Below are positions 8,731 to 16,906 of a stretch of DNA of 64,000 bases, one piece after another. This DNA is from Thiosymbion sp942492625 (GTDB lineage Bacteria > Pseudomonadota > Gammaproteobacteria > Chromatiales > Chromatiaceae). The position numbers and the translations under genes are program-made. Each line of letters begins with the position of its first letter. Position 1 is the stretch's first letter. The notes under the pieces are model-generated. The model worked only from the letters and a program-made list of their open reading frames with translations, made no database searches and was not told where the DNA came from. Location of the stretch: NCBI GenBank assembly GCA_942492625.1, contig CALOFM010000016.1, positions 62,001-126,000 on the forward strand, given 5' to 3'.

Positions 8731-9633
8731 TCATAGGATACCCGCCCCGCTCGCGCTCTGCGCAACGCCGTCCATCCCCCGCATTCCGCACTTGTGGCCC
8801 GCCAGGGCGTTGGCCCTGACAAGCAGCTGCGGCGGATCGAGCCCGGCGAGCAGACCGTCGATCAAAGCCGCGTTGAAGACGTCTCCGGCACCCAGCGTAT
8901 CGCGGACCTGCGGGGGTGTGTGGGCGGGAACGAAGCATACAGGTCCACCTCTGGGCTGGGCATAGGCACCGTCCTCACCCCAGGGCAGGAACAGCAGTCT
9001 GGCGTCCGTGCGATCCCATTGATCGGCGAGGAACCGCGGTGGATCGGAGTATCCGCAGCTTCGGGCATAGTTGCGGGAAAAGACCAGGACATCCGGCCCC
9101 CTGAACAAGGACTCGATGTCGGGCCTCGGTTTCTCGACCTCCAGCGAGATTCCGGCGCCGGCATGGCGCTCGCGGCAATCGGCGACCATGGCCGCGGTCT
9201 CTCGGGGATTGCGCCCTTCGAAGTGCACCCACTCATATCCGGCGGGAGGTATCCTTGCGAAATCCGCGGCTGAGAGCTCGGGTAGGTCGCGATGGTGAAC
9301 GATCGTGCGGCTGCCGGTGGCCCGGCTCAAGGTGATGTAGGAGGTAGGCGTGCGGCCACGAGAATGGACCACGCAGGCACGCGTATCGATTCCCCGGCGC
9401 TCCAGGTCTTGCAAGACCAGCTGCCCTTGGGCATCGTCTCCCAGGATCCCCGCCCAGGCGCAGGCGTGGCCCAGCTGGCTGAGCACCGAAAGCGTGTTGG
9501 CGGCGTTCCCCCCCCTGGCAACGCGCTGGCCCGTGGCGCGGATCTCCGCGTCTTCGGCAGGGTAAAGCGCCACCTCGTTGACAATATCCCAGGCGGCGAC
9601 CCCTACAACGAGGATAAGCGCCCCATCACTCAT
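8731..9633 (-). CDS. PfkB-family sugar kinase, ketohexokinase-like
   Basis: The 300-residue product is a ribokinase-fold kinase. It shows PfkB signature 1 around G-G-N-A-A-N-T-L (residues 42-49) and signature 2 D-T-L-G-A-G-D-V-F-N-A (about residues 248-258) with the catalytic Asp and anion hole. Several segments resemble animal ketohexokinase more than bacterial fructokinase or ribokinase: H-F-E-G-R-N, S-L-E-V-E-K-P-R, the W-G-E-D-G-A region and G-H-K-C-G-M-R-G-M-D-G near the end. The substrate (fructose or another ketose) is inferred from those segments only. The ATG at 9633 overlaps the 3' end of the FGE-like gene by 8 bases, and a truncated Rieske gene follows. Confidence 0.82.
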   Translation of the reverse strand: MSDGALILVVGVAAWDIVNEVALYPAEDAEIRATGQRVARGGNAANTLSVLSQLGHACAWAGILGDDAQGQLVLQDLERRGIDTRACVVHSRGRTPTSYITLSRATGSRTIVHHRDLPELSAADFARIPPAGYEWVHFEGRNPRETAAMVADCRERHAGAGISLEVEKPRPDIESLFRGPDVLVFSRNYARSCGYSDPPRFLADQWDRTDARLLFLPWGEDGAYAQPRGGPVCFVPAHTPPQVRDTLGAGDVFNAALIDGLLAGLDPPQLLVRANALAGHKCGMRGMDGVAQSASGAGIL

Positions 9634-11230
9634 CGCGCGCCAGGCGGAAACCGAGGTAGTTGATCCGGGTCTCAGGGGCGAAGCGGTTGCGGGTAGTGGC
9701 GCGCATGGACTTGGCCGGCTTGTTGAATGCCCCCCCGCGGGCCACCCGAAAGCGGCAGCTTCCCCCGCCCCTCGGCTGTCCGCTCAGCGGCGCGCCGAAA
9801 TAGTTGGGGTGGTAGCAATCCTCCACCCACTCCATTACGTTTCCGGCAGTATCCTGGAGCCCCAGAGGATTCGGGTAGAAGCTCCCGACAGGAGCACTGG
9901 AGCGGTTGTCCCACTCGGAGCCGCAGTCGAAACAGGCGGCGCGACCCCGTCCGGTCTCGTACCCCCACCAGAAAGACGCGCGGGTACCCGCCGCCGCGGC
10001 GTACTCCCATTCCGCCTCACTCGGCAAGCGATAGCGCTTATCGGTGCGCCGCGACAACCACTGTGCATAAGCGCGGGCGTCCTCCCAGCTCACGTCGACC
10101 ACCGGTCGCCGCCCGCGCCCCCAACCGAAATCGTTTGGAGAACGTCGTCCGGTGGCGTCCACGAAGCGGTCATATTCCTCGAACGTCACCTCCGTGGCAC
10201 CGATCAAAAATCCGTCCAGAAGCACCTCACGGGCAGGGCCTGCATCGTCGTTGGGCAGCGCACGCCGTCTCCCCATGGTGAATTCACCTCCCTTGAGCAA
10301 TACCATCGGAGGGCCCGTAGAGCCATCGCTCAGGCGGTCCCCGACTGTACCCAGGACCACCGGGGCAGAAGGTTCCGGGACACTTTCCGGCGCCCTCTCC
10401 GGCGTCGGCATTGCAGGCAGTTCATCCGCTGCCGTCTGTGGCGCTGTTGACTGAACCGCCGGCACACCGGCCTGTTGATCAGGCGTCTTTGGATCGCCGG
10501 TGGACAGCGGGTCGAGCAGCACCCAAACCCCGAAAGCGGCAGCTGCCAGAAGGATACCGGCGGTCAGCACGCCGGTGAAGCGTATGGCCGCCCTGGATAG
10601 CGGCGCCTTGGGATGATCCCCGGCGCGCGCCTCCGACGCGGTCTGTTGTCCGGACAGCAACGCCAGATAACGATCCTCAATCTCCTGACGCTCCCGGCTC
10701 ACGCGCTCCGCCTGCTCGCGCGCCGCGGTCAACGAGAGCTTCTTACGATCCAGATCGTGCTTCAGGCCGTCGTAAGCCAGGTGTTGGTCCTCGAGCTCAT
10801 CTTCCAGCCGCCGGCATTGGGCCGCGGTTGAGTCCACCTGCCGCTCCTTCTCGTGCAGCGTATGGCGGATGGTATCTAGCTCCTGCTCCAACATAACCCG
10901 CTCGGTTACGGAGTCCACGTCCCTCATGGAATCCCGGGACGCGCGCAGGGCGTCGAGCTCGCCTCGCAGCTGCGCGAGCGCTTGCCCCGACTCCTCGCGC
11001 ACGCGAGCGAGCTGGGCGCGCAGCGCGGCCGCGTTTTGCTCGCGCCCGGTGTTTCTGGCGCTCGAGGTCCTCACGGTCCGGCGCCATCCCGAGGCAGCCC
11101 AACCGCCTGCCCCGGAGAGAGCGCACCCGCTGTACAGAGAGATGCAAACATTTTCGATGTCCCCAACAGGATCTCGCTTTCGCGAACCCGTCTTCTCCAA
11201 TTCGCGGACCGCAGGCCCACCCGTAGCCAT
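9626..11230 (-). CDS. Formylglycine-generating-enzyme (SUMF1) family protein with coiled-coil stalk
   Basis: The 534-residue product has a long charged coiled coil (about residues 65-175, rich in Q/E/R/L heptads), one membrane helix (about 195-215, G-V-L-T-A-G-I-L-L-A-A-A-A-F), a Pro-rich linker, and a C-terminal FGE-sulfatase domain from about residue 290. The domain shows G-G-E-F-T-M-G, A-T-E-V-T-F-E-E-Y, V-S-W-E-D-A, R-L-P-S-E-A-E-W-E-Y, G-N-V-M-E-W and R-V-A-R-G-G-A-F. True FGE oxidises a sulfatase cysteine; many bacterial relatives have other or unknown roles. No sulfatase gene is in the window, so sulfatase activation is not supported. The first 40 residues are unlike the rest and the true start may be downstream. 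Confidence 0.78.
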   Translation of the reverse strand: MATGGPAVRELEKTGSRKRDPVGDIENVCISLYSGCALSGAGGWAASGWRRTVRTSSARNTGREQNAAALRAQLARVREESGQALAQLRGELDALRASRDSMRDVDSVTERVMLEQELDTIRHTLHEKERQVDSTAAQCRRLEDELEDQHLAYDGLKHDLDRKKLSLTAAREQAERVSRERQEIEDRYLALLSGQQTASEARAGDHPKAPLSRAAIRFTGVLTAGILLAAAAFGVWVLLDPLSTGDPKTPDQQAGVPAVQSTAPQTAADELPAMPTPERAPESVPEPSAPVVLGTVGDRLSDGSTGPPMVLLKGGEFTMGRRRALPNDDAGPAREVLLDGFLIGATEVTFEEYDRFVDATGRRSPNDFGWGRGRRPVVDVSWEDARAYAQWLSRRTDKRYRLPSEAEWEYAAAAGTRASFWWGYETGRGRAACFDCGSEWDNRSSAPVGSFYPNPLGLQDTAGNVMEWVEDCYHPNYFGAPLSGQPRGGGSCRFRVARGGAFNKPAKSMRATTRNRFAPETRINYLGFRLARDE

Positions 11231-11361
11231 TTCGGCATCTATACCGGACGGGACGCGGTTACAATCGAGGTAACAGAAGGGATCAAGTGTACACGGGCAC
11301 CCTTGAGCCCCACCAGCAAACGGCGGTCTTCTTAGCGACTTAGTTCACAAAAAACCAACAG

Positions 11362-12897
11362 ATGATCGCACGCAACGGCGTTATCGCCGCAGGCCACGAA
11401 AAAACCACCGAGGCCGCATGCCTCGTCATGGAGGCCGGGGGCAATGCCTTCGATGGCGCCATCGCCGCCTTGTGCGCCGCCTGTGTCGCCGAGCCGGTGC
11501 TGGCGTCCCTGGGAGGCGGCGGCTTTCTCCTGGCCAAAACCGCCACAGGCAGACCGCTGCTCTACGACTTCTTCACCCAAACTCCGGGACAAAAGCGGCC
11601 GGAGGCCGAGGCGGACCTTTACCCGACGGTGGTCGATTTCGGCGACGCAACCCAGGAGTTCCACATCGGCCTGGGATCCATTGCGACCCCCGGCGTCGTC
11701 GCCGGAATGTTCGCGGTGCACCGCGATCTGTGCCGACTGCCTGTGCGAGAGCTGATCGCTCCTGCCGTCGGCTACGCCCGCGACGGCATCGCGCTGAATG
11801 AATTCCAGCACCATATCTCCACCATTGTCGAGCCCATCCTGCGGGCCAGCGAGGCATCCTTCGCCCCACACGCATCCCCGACTCATCCCGGCGAGCTGGC
11901 AGCAGCGGGCGAGACCTTGCGCCAACCGGACCTGGCCAGCAGCCTGGAAACCCTGGCCGCGGCAGGCGCGGACCTGCTCTACGACGGCGACTGGGGTGTG
12001 CAGCTGGCCCGTGACTGCGCCGACGGCGGCGGCCACCTGCGCGCAGAGGACCTGCGCGCTTATTCCGTGATCAAGCGCCCGCCGCTGATCGGCAACTACC
12101 GCGACCTCAGGATCTTCACCAATCCGCAGCCGGCCCTCGGCGGGCCGCTCATCCTCTTTGCCCTGCGGCTGCTCGGAGAAACCGATTTGGGTGCCTGCCG
12201 ACGAAGTGACGCTACGCACCTGCACACCTTGGCGACGGCGATGAAGCTGACCCAGCAGATACGCAGGGAAAGTGCGGAAGGGATGGACTTGGAGGAGGAC
12301 CCGATGGCGGCGGAGCTGCTGGAGATCATGCGCCGGGAGGCGGTGTTCCGGCGCGGCACCACCCAGATCAGCATTGCCGACGGCGACGGCAACCTGTCGA
12401 GCCTGACCCTGTCGAACGGCGAGGGCGCGGGCTATGTGCTGCCCGGTACGGGCATCGTCCTCAACAACATGCTCGGCGAGGAGGATATCAATCCCCGCGG
12501 CTTCCATCGTTGGCCGCTCAACCGGCGGATCAGCTCCATGATGTCCCCGACGCTGCTCGATCTCGGGGGCGGGCGCTGGGTAGCCACAGGCTCCAGCGGC
12601 TCCAACCGAATCCGCAGCGCGATCCTCCAAGTGCTCTGCAACCTTGCGGACTTTCGCCTCCCGCTGCAAGAGGCGGTTGCCGCACCGCGCATCCACTACG
12701 AAGGAGACCTGCTCAACCTGGAGCCTCCCGTCTCGGCCGCGACGCTGACGTCATTGCGGGCGCATTGGCCCGGGATCAAGCTTTGGAACCGAACCAGCGT
12801 CTTTTTCGGCGGTGCCCACAGCGTCTCGCTCGGGCCGGGGGGCGCGCTTTCAGGTGCGGGCGATCCGCGGCGCGGCGGAGTGGTGCGGCATGTTTGA
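11362..12897 (+). CDS. ggt: Gamma-glutamyltransferase family protein
   Basis: Gamma-glutamyltransferases cleave glutathione and related gamma-glutamyl compounds and mature by self-cleavage before a Thr. The 511-residue product starts G-V-I-A-A-G-H-E-K-T-T-E-A and G-G-N-A-F-D-G-A-I-A-A, with a Gly-rich L-G-G-G-G-F-L-L. The likely nucleophile is in R-G-T-T-Q-I-S-I-A-D (about residue 332), followed by L-N-N-M-L-G-E and S-S-M-M-S-P-T. No signal peptide is visible, so it is predicted cytoplasmic, unlike the periplasmic enterobacterial enzyme. It is a monocistronic plus-strand gene between two minus-strand blocks. The ribosome-binding site is weak and the start is not certain. Confidence 0.88.
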   Translation: MIARNGVIAAGHEKTTEAACLVMEAGGNAFDGAIAALCAACVAEPVLASLGGGGFLLAKTATGRPLLYDFFTQTPGQKRPEAEADLYPTVVDFGDATQEFHIGLGSIATPGVVAGMFAVHRDLCRLPVRELIAPAVGYARDGIALNEFQHHISTIVEPILRASEASFAPHASPTHPGELAAAGETLRQPDLASSLETLAAAGADLLYDGDWGVQLARDCADGGGHLRAEDLRAYSVIKRPPLIGNYRDLRIFTNPQPALGGPLILFALRLLGETDLGACRRSDATHLHTLATAMKLTQQIRRESAEGMDLEEDPMAAELLEIMRREAVFRRGTTQISIADGDGNLSSLTLSNGEGAGYVLPGTGIVLNNMLGEEDINPRGFHRWPLNRRISSMMSPTLLDLGGGRWVATGSSGSNRIRSAILQVLCNLADFRLPLQEAVAAPRIHYEGDLLNLEPPVSAATLTSLRAHWPGIKLWNRTSVFFGGAHSVSLGPGGALSGAGDPRRGGVVRHV

Positions 12898-12944
12898 ATC
12901 TTTACAGAGCAGTTAGCGGACCAAAGCCCGACCGACAGCCCGAC

Positions 12945-13481
12945 CTACATGGGCGGGCGCAGAGTCAGTGTGCCGCCCCTCTGTATGAGCTCGAAACGCT
13001 TCAAATAGCTCATCCCCAGTAGGACTTCCTCTCCCGGCATGTTCGGCAGAACGGATGCGCGTACCCGGCGCGCCTTCAATCCACCCAGGTCGACGCTGTC
13101 GAGCCGCGTGCTCCAGGTCCGCACATTGCCGTTCGCAGTCTTGCTCATGCCACCCGCGCGCAGGGGCAAGTCGAGCCGGCGCGCGAGGGGCAACGGAAGC
13201 GCAACGTCAGTCGCCCCCGTGTCGAGGAGAAAGACCACCGGCTCGCCGTTGATCCTGCCGCTGGCCACGTAATGCCCGGCCCGGTTGCGCTCCAGCACGA
13301 CCTCGGCGCGGCCCTGGGCGTTCAGCGCCACTTCGATATCCCGGTTCGGATTCTCCCGGTCGCCGATCAGGCGCTGAAAAAACAAGGCCAGAATAGCGAG
13401 TGCCGCGACCCAGGCCGCGAACAGCATAATCCTGCCGATCCGCGAGGGTACGTCATCGGCGCGCGGCAGATCCTGGCTCAT
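12945..13481 (-). CDS. Retropepsin-like aspartic protease (clan AA, TIGR02281-type)
   Basis: The 178-residue product has one N-terminal membrane helix (about residues 20-40, M-L-F-A-A-W-V-A-A-L-A-I-L-A-L-F-F) and then a single retropepsin-like domain. The catalytic motif F-L-L-D-T-G-A-T-D-V-A is near residue 83, and the C-terminal V-L-L-G-M-S-Y-L-K matches the family's I/L-L-G-M-x-F-L end. One domain carries one Asp, so the active form should be a dimer facing the periplasm. Its substrate is unknown. It stands alone on the minus strand. Confidence 0.85.
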   Translation of the reverse strand: MSQDLPRADDVPSRIGRIMLFAAWVAALAILALFFQRLIGDRENPNRDIEVALNAQGRAEVVLERNRAGHYVASGRINGEPVVFLLDTGATDVALPLPLARRLDLPLRAGGMSKTANGNVRTWSTRLDSVDLGGLKARRVRASVLPNMPGEEVLLGMSYLKRFELIQRGGTLTLRPPM

Positions 13482-13687
13482 AAAGAAGAAAGAAGATTTA
13501 AGAAGGGCCGGCTGAAAAAGGACGAGCGTGAATTTCCCTTTTCAGACCGCCAAATCCGCGCGCAGGTTCCTCTCCGGGGACGGCACGTTCCTGAACGAAA
13601 CGGGGCCCGACCAGGGGCCCATCAAAGAGGGCCTGCACAGCTTACGACCATGCTGCTTCGCAAGCACAAGCCGTACAGGCTCCTGGA

Positions 13688-14305
13688 TTAACCGCCGTAC
13701 GGACCTGGGCGGGTCGGGGCATTGGTCCGTTTGGACTGCTGGCGGAAATAGGCGACGGCGCTGCGGCCATTGGCCATCACGTCGTAGACCTTCCACCCAT
13801 CCTCGGAACGGTACATCCGGAACTCGAGCTTGGACGGGTAGCCTCCAGGGCGCAGTATGCCGACCGGCACGTTAACCGCACCACGCGGCCCGCGCCGAGG
13901 GCGGAGAAATCGAACCTCCTGCCCCTTGTACTGGGCGAGCCGGGTGGCGAGGGTTCCCAGGAAGCGCGCCTCCAGCGAGGCCGCCAGGGCCGCGCGCTTC
14001 TCGCTGCTCATCGAGGAGTAACCCGGTCCCGCAACCCACTTGGCCATGTAGTCGAAGTCGAAGTAGGGGGCGATGGTCCCGTCGAGAAAAGCGGCCACCT
14101 GCAGCTTGTTGGGCTTCTCGTCCTGGCCCAGGAAGGCGAGCATCTTGTCCATGCCCTCGCGGAGCGTGGCCGCGGCCTCGGCACCGGGGTTGACCCTCGG
14201 CCCGGCCCGATAGGCACCCTGTACGGGGCCATAAGGCGGCTGTGCCTGTGCGACCGTGCCGACGCCCAGCATCAGGGCGAAGGGTAACCAGAAAAATGGT
14301 TTCAT
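13688..14305 (-). CDS. MlaC/Ttg2D-family phospholipid-binding periplasmic protein
   Basis: The 205-residue product has a signal peptide (M-K-P-F-F-W-L-P-F-A-L-M-L-G-V, ending A-Q-A near residue 20). The mature part has the MlaC-family pattern: helices with F-D-F-D-Y-M-A-K-W-V-A-G (metal- or lipid-pocket region), a segment L-A-Q-Y-K-G-Q-E-V, and the strand E-D-G-W-K-V-Y-D-V-M-A-N-G that closes the lipid pocket. The start at 14305 is chosen because AGGAGG lies 5-10 bases before it; an upstream in-frame ATG at 14374 has no such site and would add residues before the signal peptide. The rest of an Mla system (mlaFEDB) is not nearby. Lipid transport is inferred from the family. Confidence 0.75.
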   Translation of the reverse strand: MKPFFWLPFALMLGVGTVAQAQPPYGPVQGAYRAGPRVNPGAEAAATLREGMDKMLAFLGQDEKPNKLQVAAFLDGTIAPYFDFDYMAKWVAGPGYSSMSSEKRAALAASLEARFLGTLATRLAQYKGQEVRFLRPRRGPRGAVNVPVGILRPGGYPSKLEFRMYRSEDGWKVYDVMANGRSAVAYFRQQSKRTNAPTRPGPYGG

Positions 14306-14399
14306 TCGTGTCCTCCTAATGTAGTGTACGCGCCGCGCCAAACCAGTCGTCACGGCGTCCCGGCAGGGTGCCAACGCGGACAGCGAAAATCAAGCACTG

Positions 14400-15218
14400 T
14401 CAGAACAGAGACGCGCTCAGCTCGTTGACCGCCGACAGCATATCCGGATCATCGGTCAACGCTTGGGCGATCGAGCTGCGGCACGCGGTGATAGGATCGA
14501 TGCCGGCGGCCATCAGCTTGGCGGCGTGGACCAGCAGCCGGGTGGAAGCACCCTCGTCCAGCCCTTGACCCTTGAGGTTTCTTGTCATGTGGGCGAACTT
14601 GACCAGCTGGCGGGCCTCGTCCACGTCGATGCCGGCCTCTTTCGCTACGATCCGCTGCTCCAGCGCCGTCTTCGGGTAATCGAATTCCAAGGCCACGAAC
14701 CGCTGCCGCGTGCTCTGCTTGAGATCCTTGAGCACGCTCTGATAGCCCGGGTTGTAGGAGATTGCGAGGCAGAAGTCGTCCGGGGCCTCCAGCAGCTCAC
14801 CCGCCTTCTCCATGGGCAGCACGCGGCGGTCGTCCGCCAGGGGATGGATCACGACCGTCGTATCCTTGCGAGCCTCCACGATCTCGTCCAGATAGCAGAT
14901 GCCCCCGGCACGTACCGCCCGCGCCAGGGGCCCGTCGACCCAGATGGTCTCGCCGCCCTTGACCAGGAAGCGGCCCACCAGGTCGGATGCGGTTAGGTCG
15001 TCGTGACAGGAGACGGTGATCAGCGGGCGCTTGAGCCGCCAGGCCATGTGCTCCATGAAGCGGGTCTTGCCGCACCCGGTCGGACCTTTGAGCAGCACCG
15101 GGAGGCCGTTGCGATAGGCAGCCTCGAAAACGCCGATCTCGTCCCCGACGGGCTCGTAGTAAGGTTTGTCCTCGATGAAATGCTCCTCGGGCTTGAGGAC
15201 TTTCAGCTCGTGCTGCAC
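14400..15218 (-). CDS. cbbQ: CbbQ/NirQ/NorQ-type MoxR AAA+ ATPase
   Basis: CbbQ with CbbO acts as a RuBisCO activase in many chemoautotrophs; NirQ and NorQ relatives mature nitrite and nitric oxide reductases. The 272-residue product has the family opening Y-Y-E-P-V-G-D-E, Walker A G-P-T-G-C-G-K-T-R (about residues 43-51), Walker B I-C-Y-L-D-E-I (about residues 107-113), a sensor region S-Y-N-P-G-Y-Q-S and the arginine-finger segment T-R-Q-R-F. It is full length. No RuBisCO, CbbO or nitric oxide reductase gene lies in the window, so its partner must be elsewhere. In a sulfur oxidizer RuBisCO activation is the likelier role. Confidence 0.85.
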   Translation of the reverse strand: MQHELKVLKPEEHFIEDKPYYEPVGDEIGVFEAAYRNGLPVLLKGPTGCGKTRFMEHMAWRLKRPLITVSCHDDLTASDLVGRFLVKGGETIWVDGPLARAVRAGGICYLDEIVEARKDTTVVIHPLADDRRVLPMEKAGELLEAPDDFCLAISYNPGYQSVLKDLKQSTRQRFVALEFDYPKTALEQRIVAKEAGIDVDEARQLVKFAHMTRNLKGQGLDEGASTRLLVHAAKLMAAGIDPITACRSSIAQALTDDPDMLSAVNELSASLF

Positions 15219-15377
15219 CAGGTTTTCCTCGTTACTGCGAATTGACTTTCGAAAGATTGGGGGCGATTTGCCGAGCAGGCAAGTAAGCAGCTTCAGAGAC
15301 GCGATCAGAAGCTGACCGAGTCGCGAGTAGAATAAAAGACTCGGCCTGGTCGTCAGGACTCTATCGGCAGGATTGGC

Positions 15378-16883
15378 TCAGCGCCGCCGACTGCCGGTCA
15401 GTGAGCCCAGTATCCCCCGCACCAGCGACCGTCCGATTTGGCTGCCGATGGAGCGCGCGGCACTGGAGACGAATGCCTCGACCGGGGACTGACGCCGGCT
15501 GGAGCGGGACCCGGGCTTGGCGTCGGCCTTCCTGACCGCGTTCAAAGCCTCGGCTGCCGTGGCCGCTTCGGCCGCCTTGGCCGCCTCCTCCGCCCGCTTC
15601 TGCAGGATCTCGTACGCGGACACCCGGTCCACCGGCTCGTCGTAGATCCCCCGCACCAGGGAGCGGCTCATCAGGGAAGCCCGCTCGGTGGGATCGATTG
15701 GACCTAACCGGCTACCCGGAGGCGCCACCAGGACGCGCTCGACCACGGTGGGCGTACCCTGCTCGTCCAGGGTCGAGACCAGGGCCTCGCCGACGCCAAG
15801 CTCGGTGATGACCTGCTCGGTGTTCAGCTCCGGGTTCGGGCGAAAGGTCTGGGCGGCGACGCGCACCGCCTTCTGGTCCTTCGGCGTGAAGGCGCGCAGG
15901 GCGTGCTGAACCCGGTTGCCGAGCTGGCCGAGCACGTCCTCCGGCACGTCGGTGGGGCTCTGGGTGACGAAGTAGACCCCGACACCCTTGGAGCGGATGA
16001 GCCGCACCACCTGCTCCACCTTGTCCAGCAGCACCCGGGGGGCGCGGTCGAACAGCAGGTGGGCCTCGTCGAAGAAAAACACCAGACGCGGCTTGTCCGA
16101 ATCGCCGACCTCCGAGAGCTGCTCGAACAGCTCCGAGAGCAGCCAGAGCAAAAAGGTCGAATAGAGGGTCGGGGTGTGGATGAGCTTATCCGCCGCCAGG
16201 ATATTGACGTAGCCGTAACCCTGCTCGTCGGTCTGCATCAGGTCGGCGAGATCCAGGGCCGGCTCGCCGAAGAGCATCGCGGCTCCTTGCTCCTCCAGGG
16301 TCAGCAGGCGGCGCTGGATGGCCCCGACGCTCGCCTTGGAGACATTGCCGTAGTCGGTGAGCAACGCCCCGGCGTTGTCCGCCACGTGGGCGAGCAGCGC
16401 GCGCAGATCCTTGAGATCCATGAGCAGCCAGCCATTGTCGTCCGCCAGTCGGAAGACGATATTGAGCACCCCCTCCTGGACCTCGTTCAGCCGCATCAGG
16501 CGGGCGAGCATGAGCGGCCCCATCTCAGTCAATGTGGTACGCACCGGGTGTCCCTGCTCGGCGAGAATGTCCCAGAAGGTAACCGGGCAGGGGGCGTAGG
16601 TGAAACCCTCCTCGGCTTCCAGGTCCATCTCCTGAACCCGCTTCGCGACCGTGCCGCTGTCGCCGCCGGCCTGACTGAGGCCGGCGAGGTCTCCCTTTAC
16701 GTCGGCCAGGAACACGGGTACACCGATGCGGCTGAAAGACTCGGCGAGCCGCTGCAGGGTGACCGTCTTGCCAGTGCCGGTGGCACCGGCCACGAGTCCA
16801 TGACGGTTGGCCATGCGCGGAAGAATCGAGACGCTCACGGGCGCGTCCGCAGCGCTCTTGCCGACGAGAATGGGTTGGACCAT
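15378..16883 (-). CDS. HerA/YjgR-like DUF853 ATPase
   Basis: The 501-residue product is a P-loop ATPase of the HerA/FtsK superfamily. Walker A G-A-T-G-T-G-K-T-V-T is near residues 33-42, Walker B is L-V-F-F-F-D-E-A-H near residues 265-273, and the Q-S-P-T-D-V-P segment follows near 305. The last 90 residues are Ala/Lys/Arg-rich and low in complexity. The family (YjgR in E. coli) is widespread but its role is unknown; a DNA-translocase-like function is inferred from the fold. The gene runs on the same strand as the histidine kinase upstream but 23 bases apart. Confidence 0.88.
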   Translation of the reverse strand: MVQPILVGKSAADAPVSVSILPRMANRHGLVAGATGTGKTVTLQRLAESFSRIGVPVFLADVKGDLAGLSQAGGDSGTVAKRVQEMDLEAEEGFTYAPCPVTFWDILAEQGHPVRTTLTEMGPLMLARLMRLNEVQEGVLNIVFRLADDNGWLLMDLKDLRALLAHVADNAGALLTDYGNVSKASVGAIQRRLLTLEEQGAAMLFGEPALDLADLMQTDEQGYGYVNILAADKLIHTPTLYSTFLLWLLSELFEQLSEVGDSDKPRLVFFFDEAHLLFDRAPRVLLDKVEQVVRLIRSKGVGVYFVTQSPTDVPEDVLGQLGNRVQHALRAFTPKDQKAVRVAAQTFRPNPELNTEQVITELGVGEALVSTLDEQGTPTVVERVLVAPPGSRLGPIDPTERASLMSRSLVRGIYDEPVDRVSAYEILQKRAEEAAKAAEAATAAEALNAVRKADAKPGSRSSRRQSPVEAFVSSAARSIGSQIGRSLVRGILGSLTGSRRR

Positions 16884-16906
16884 GGGTTCGCTCCTCGGAC
16901 CTTGCG

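Noticed and set aside
13482..13687. A possible small gene between the aspartic protease and the MlaC-like gene (plus-strand frame from 13528)
   Set aside because: No ribosome-binding site or domain; the frame runs through the MlaC-like coding region on the other strand.
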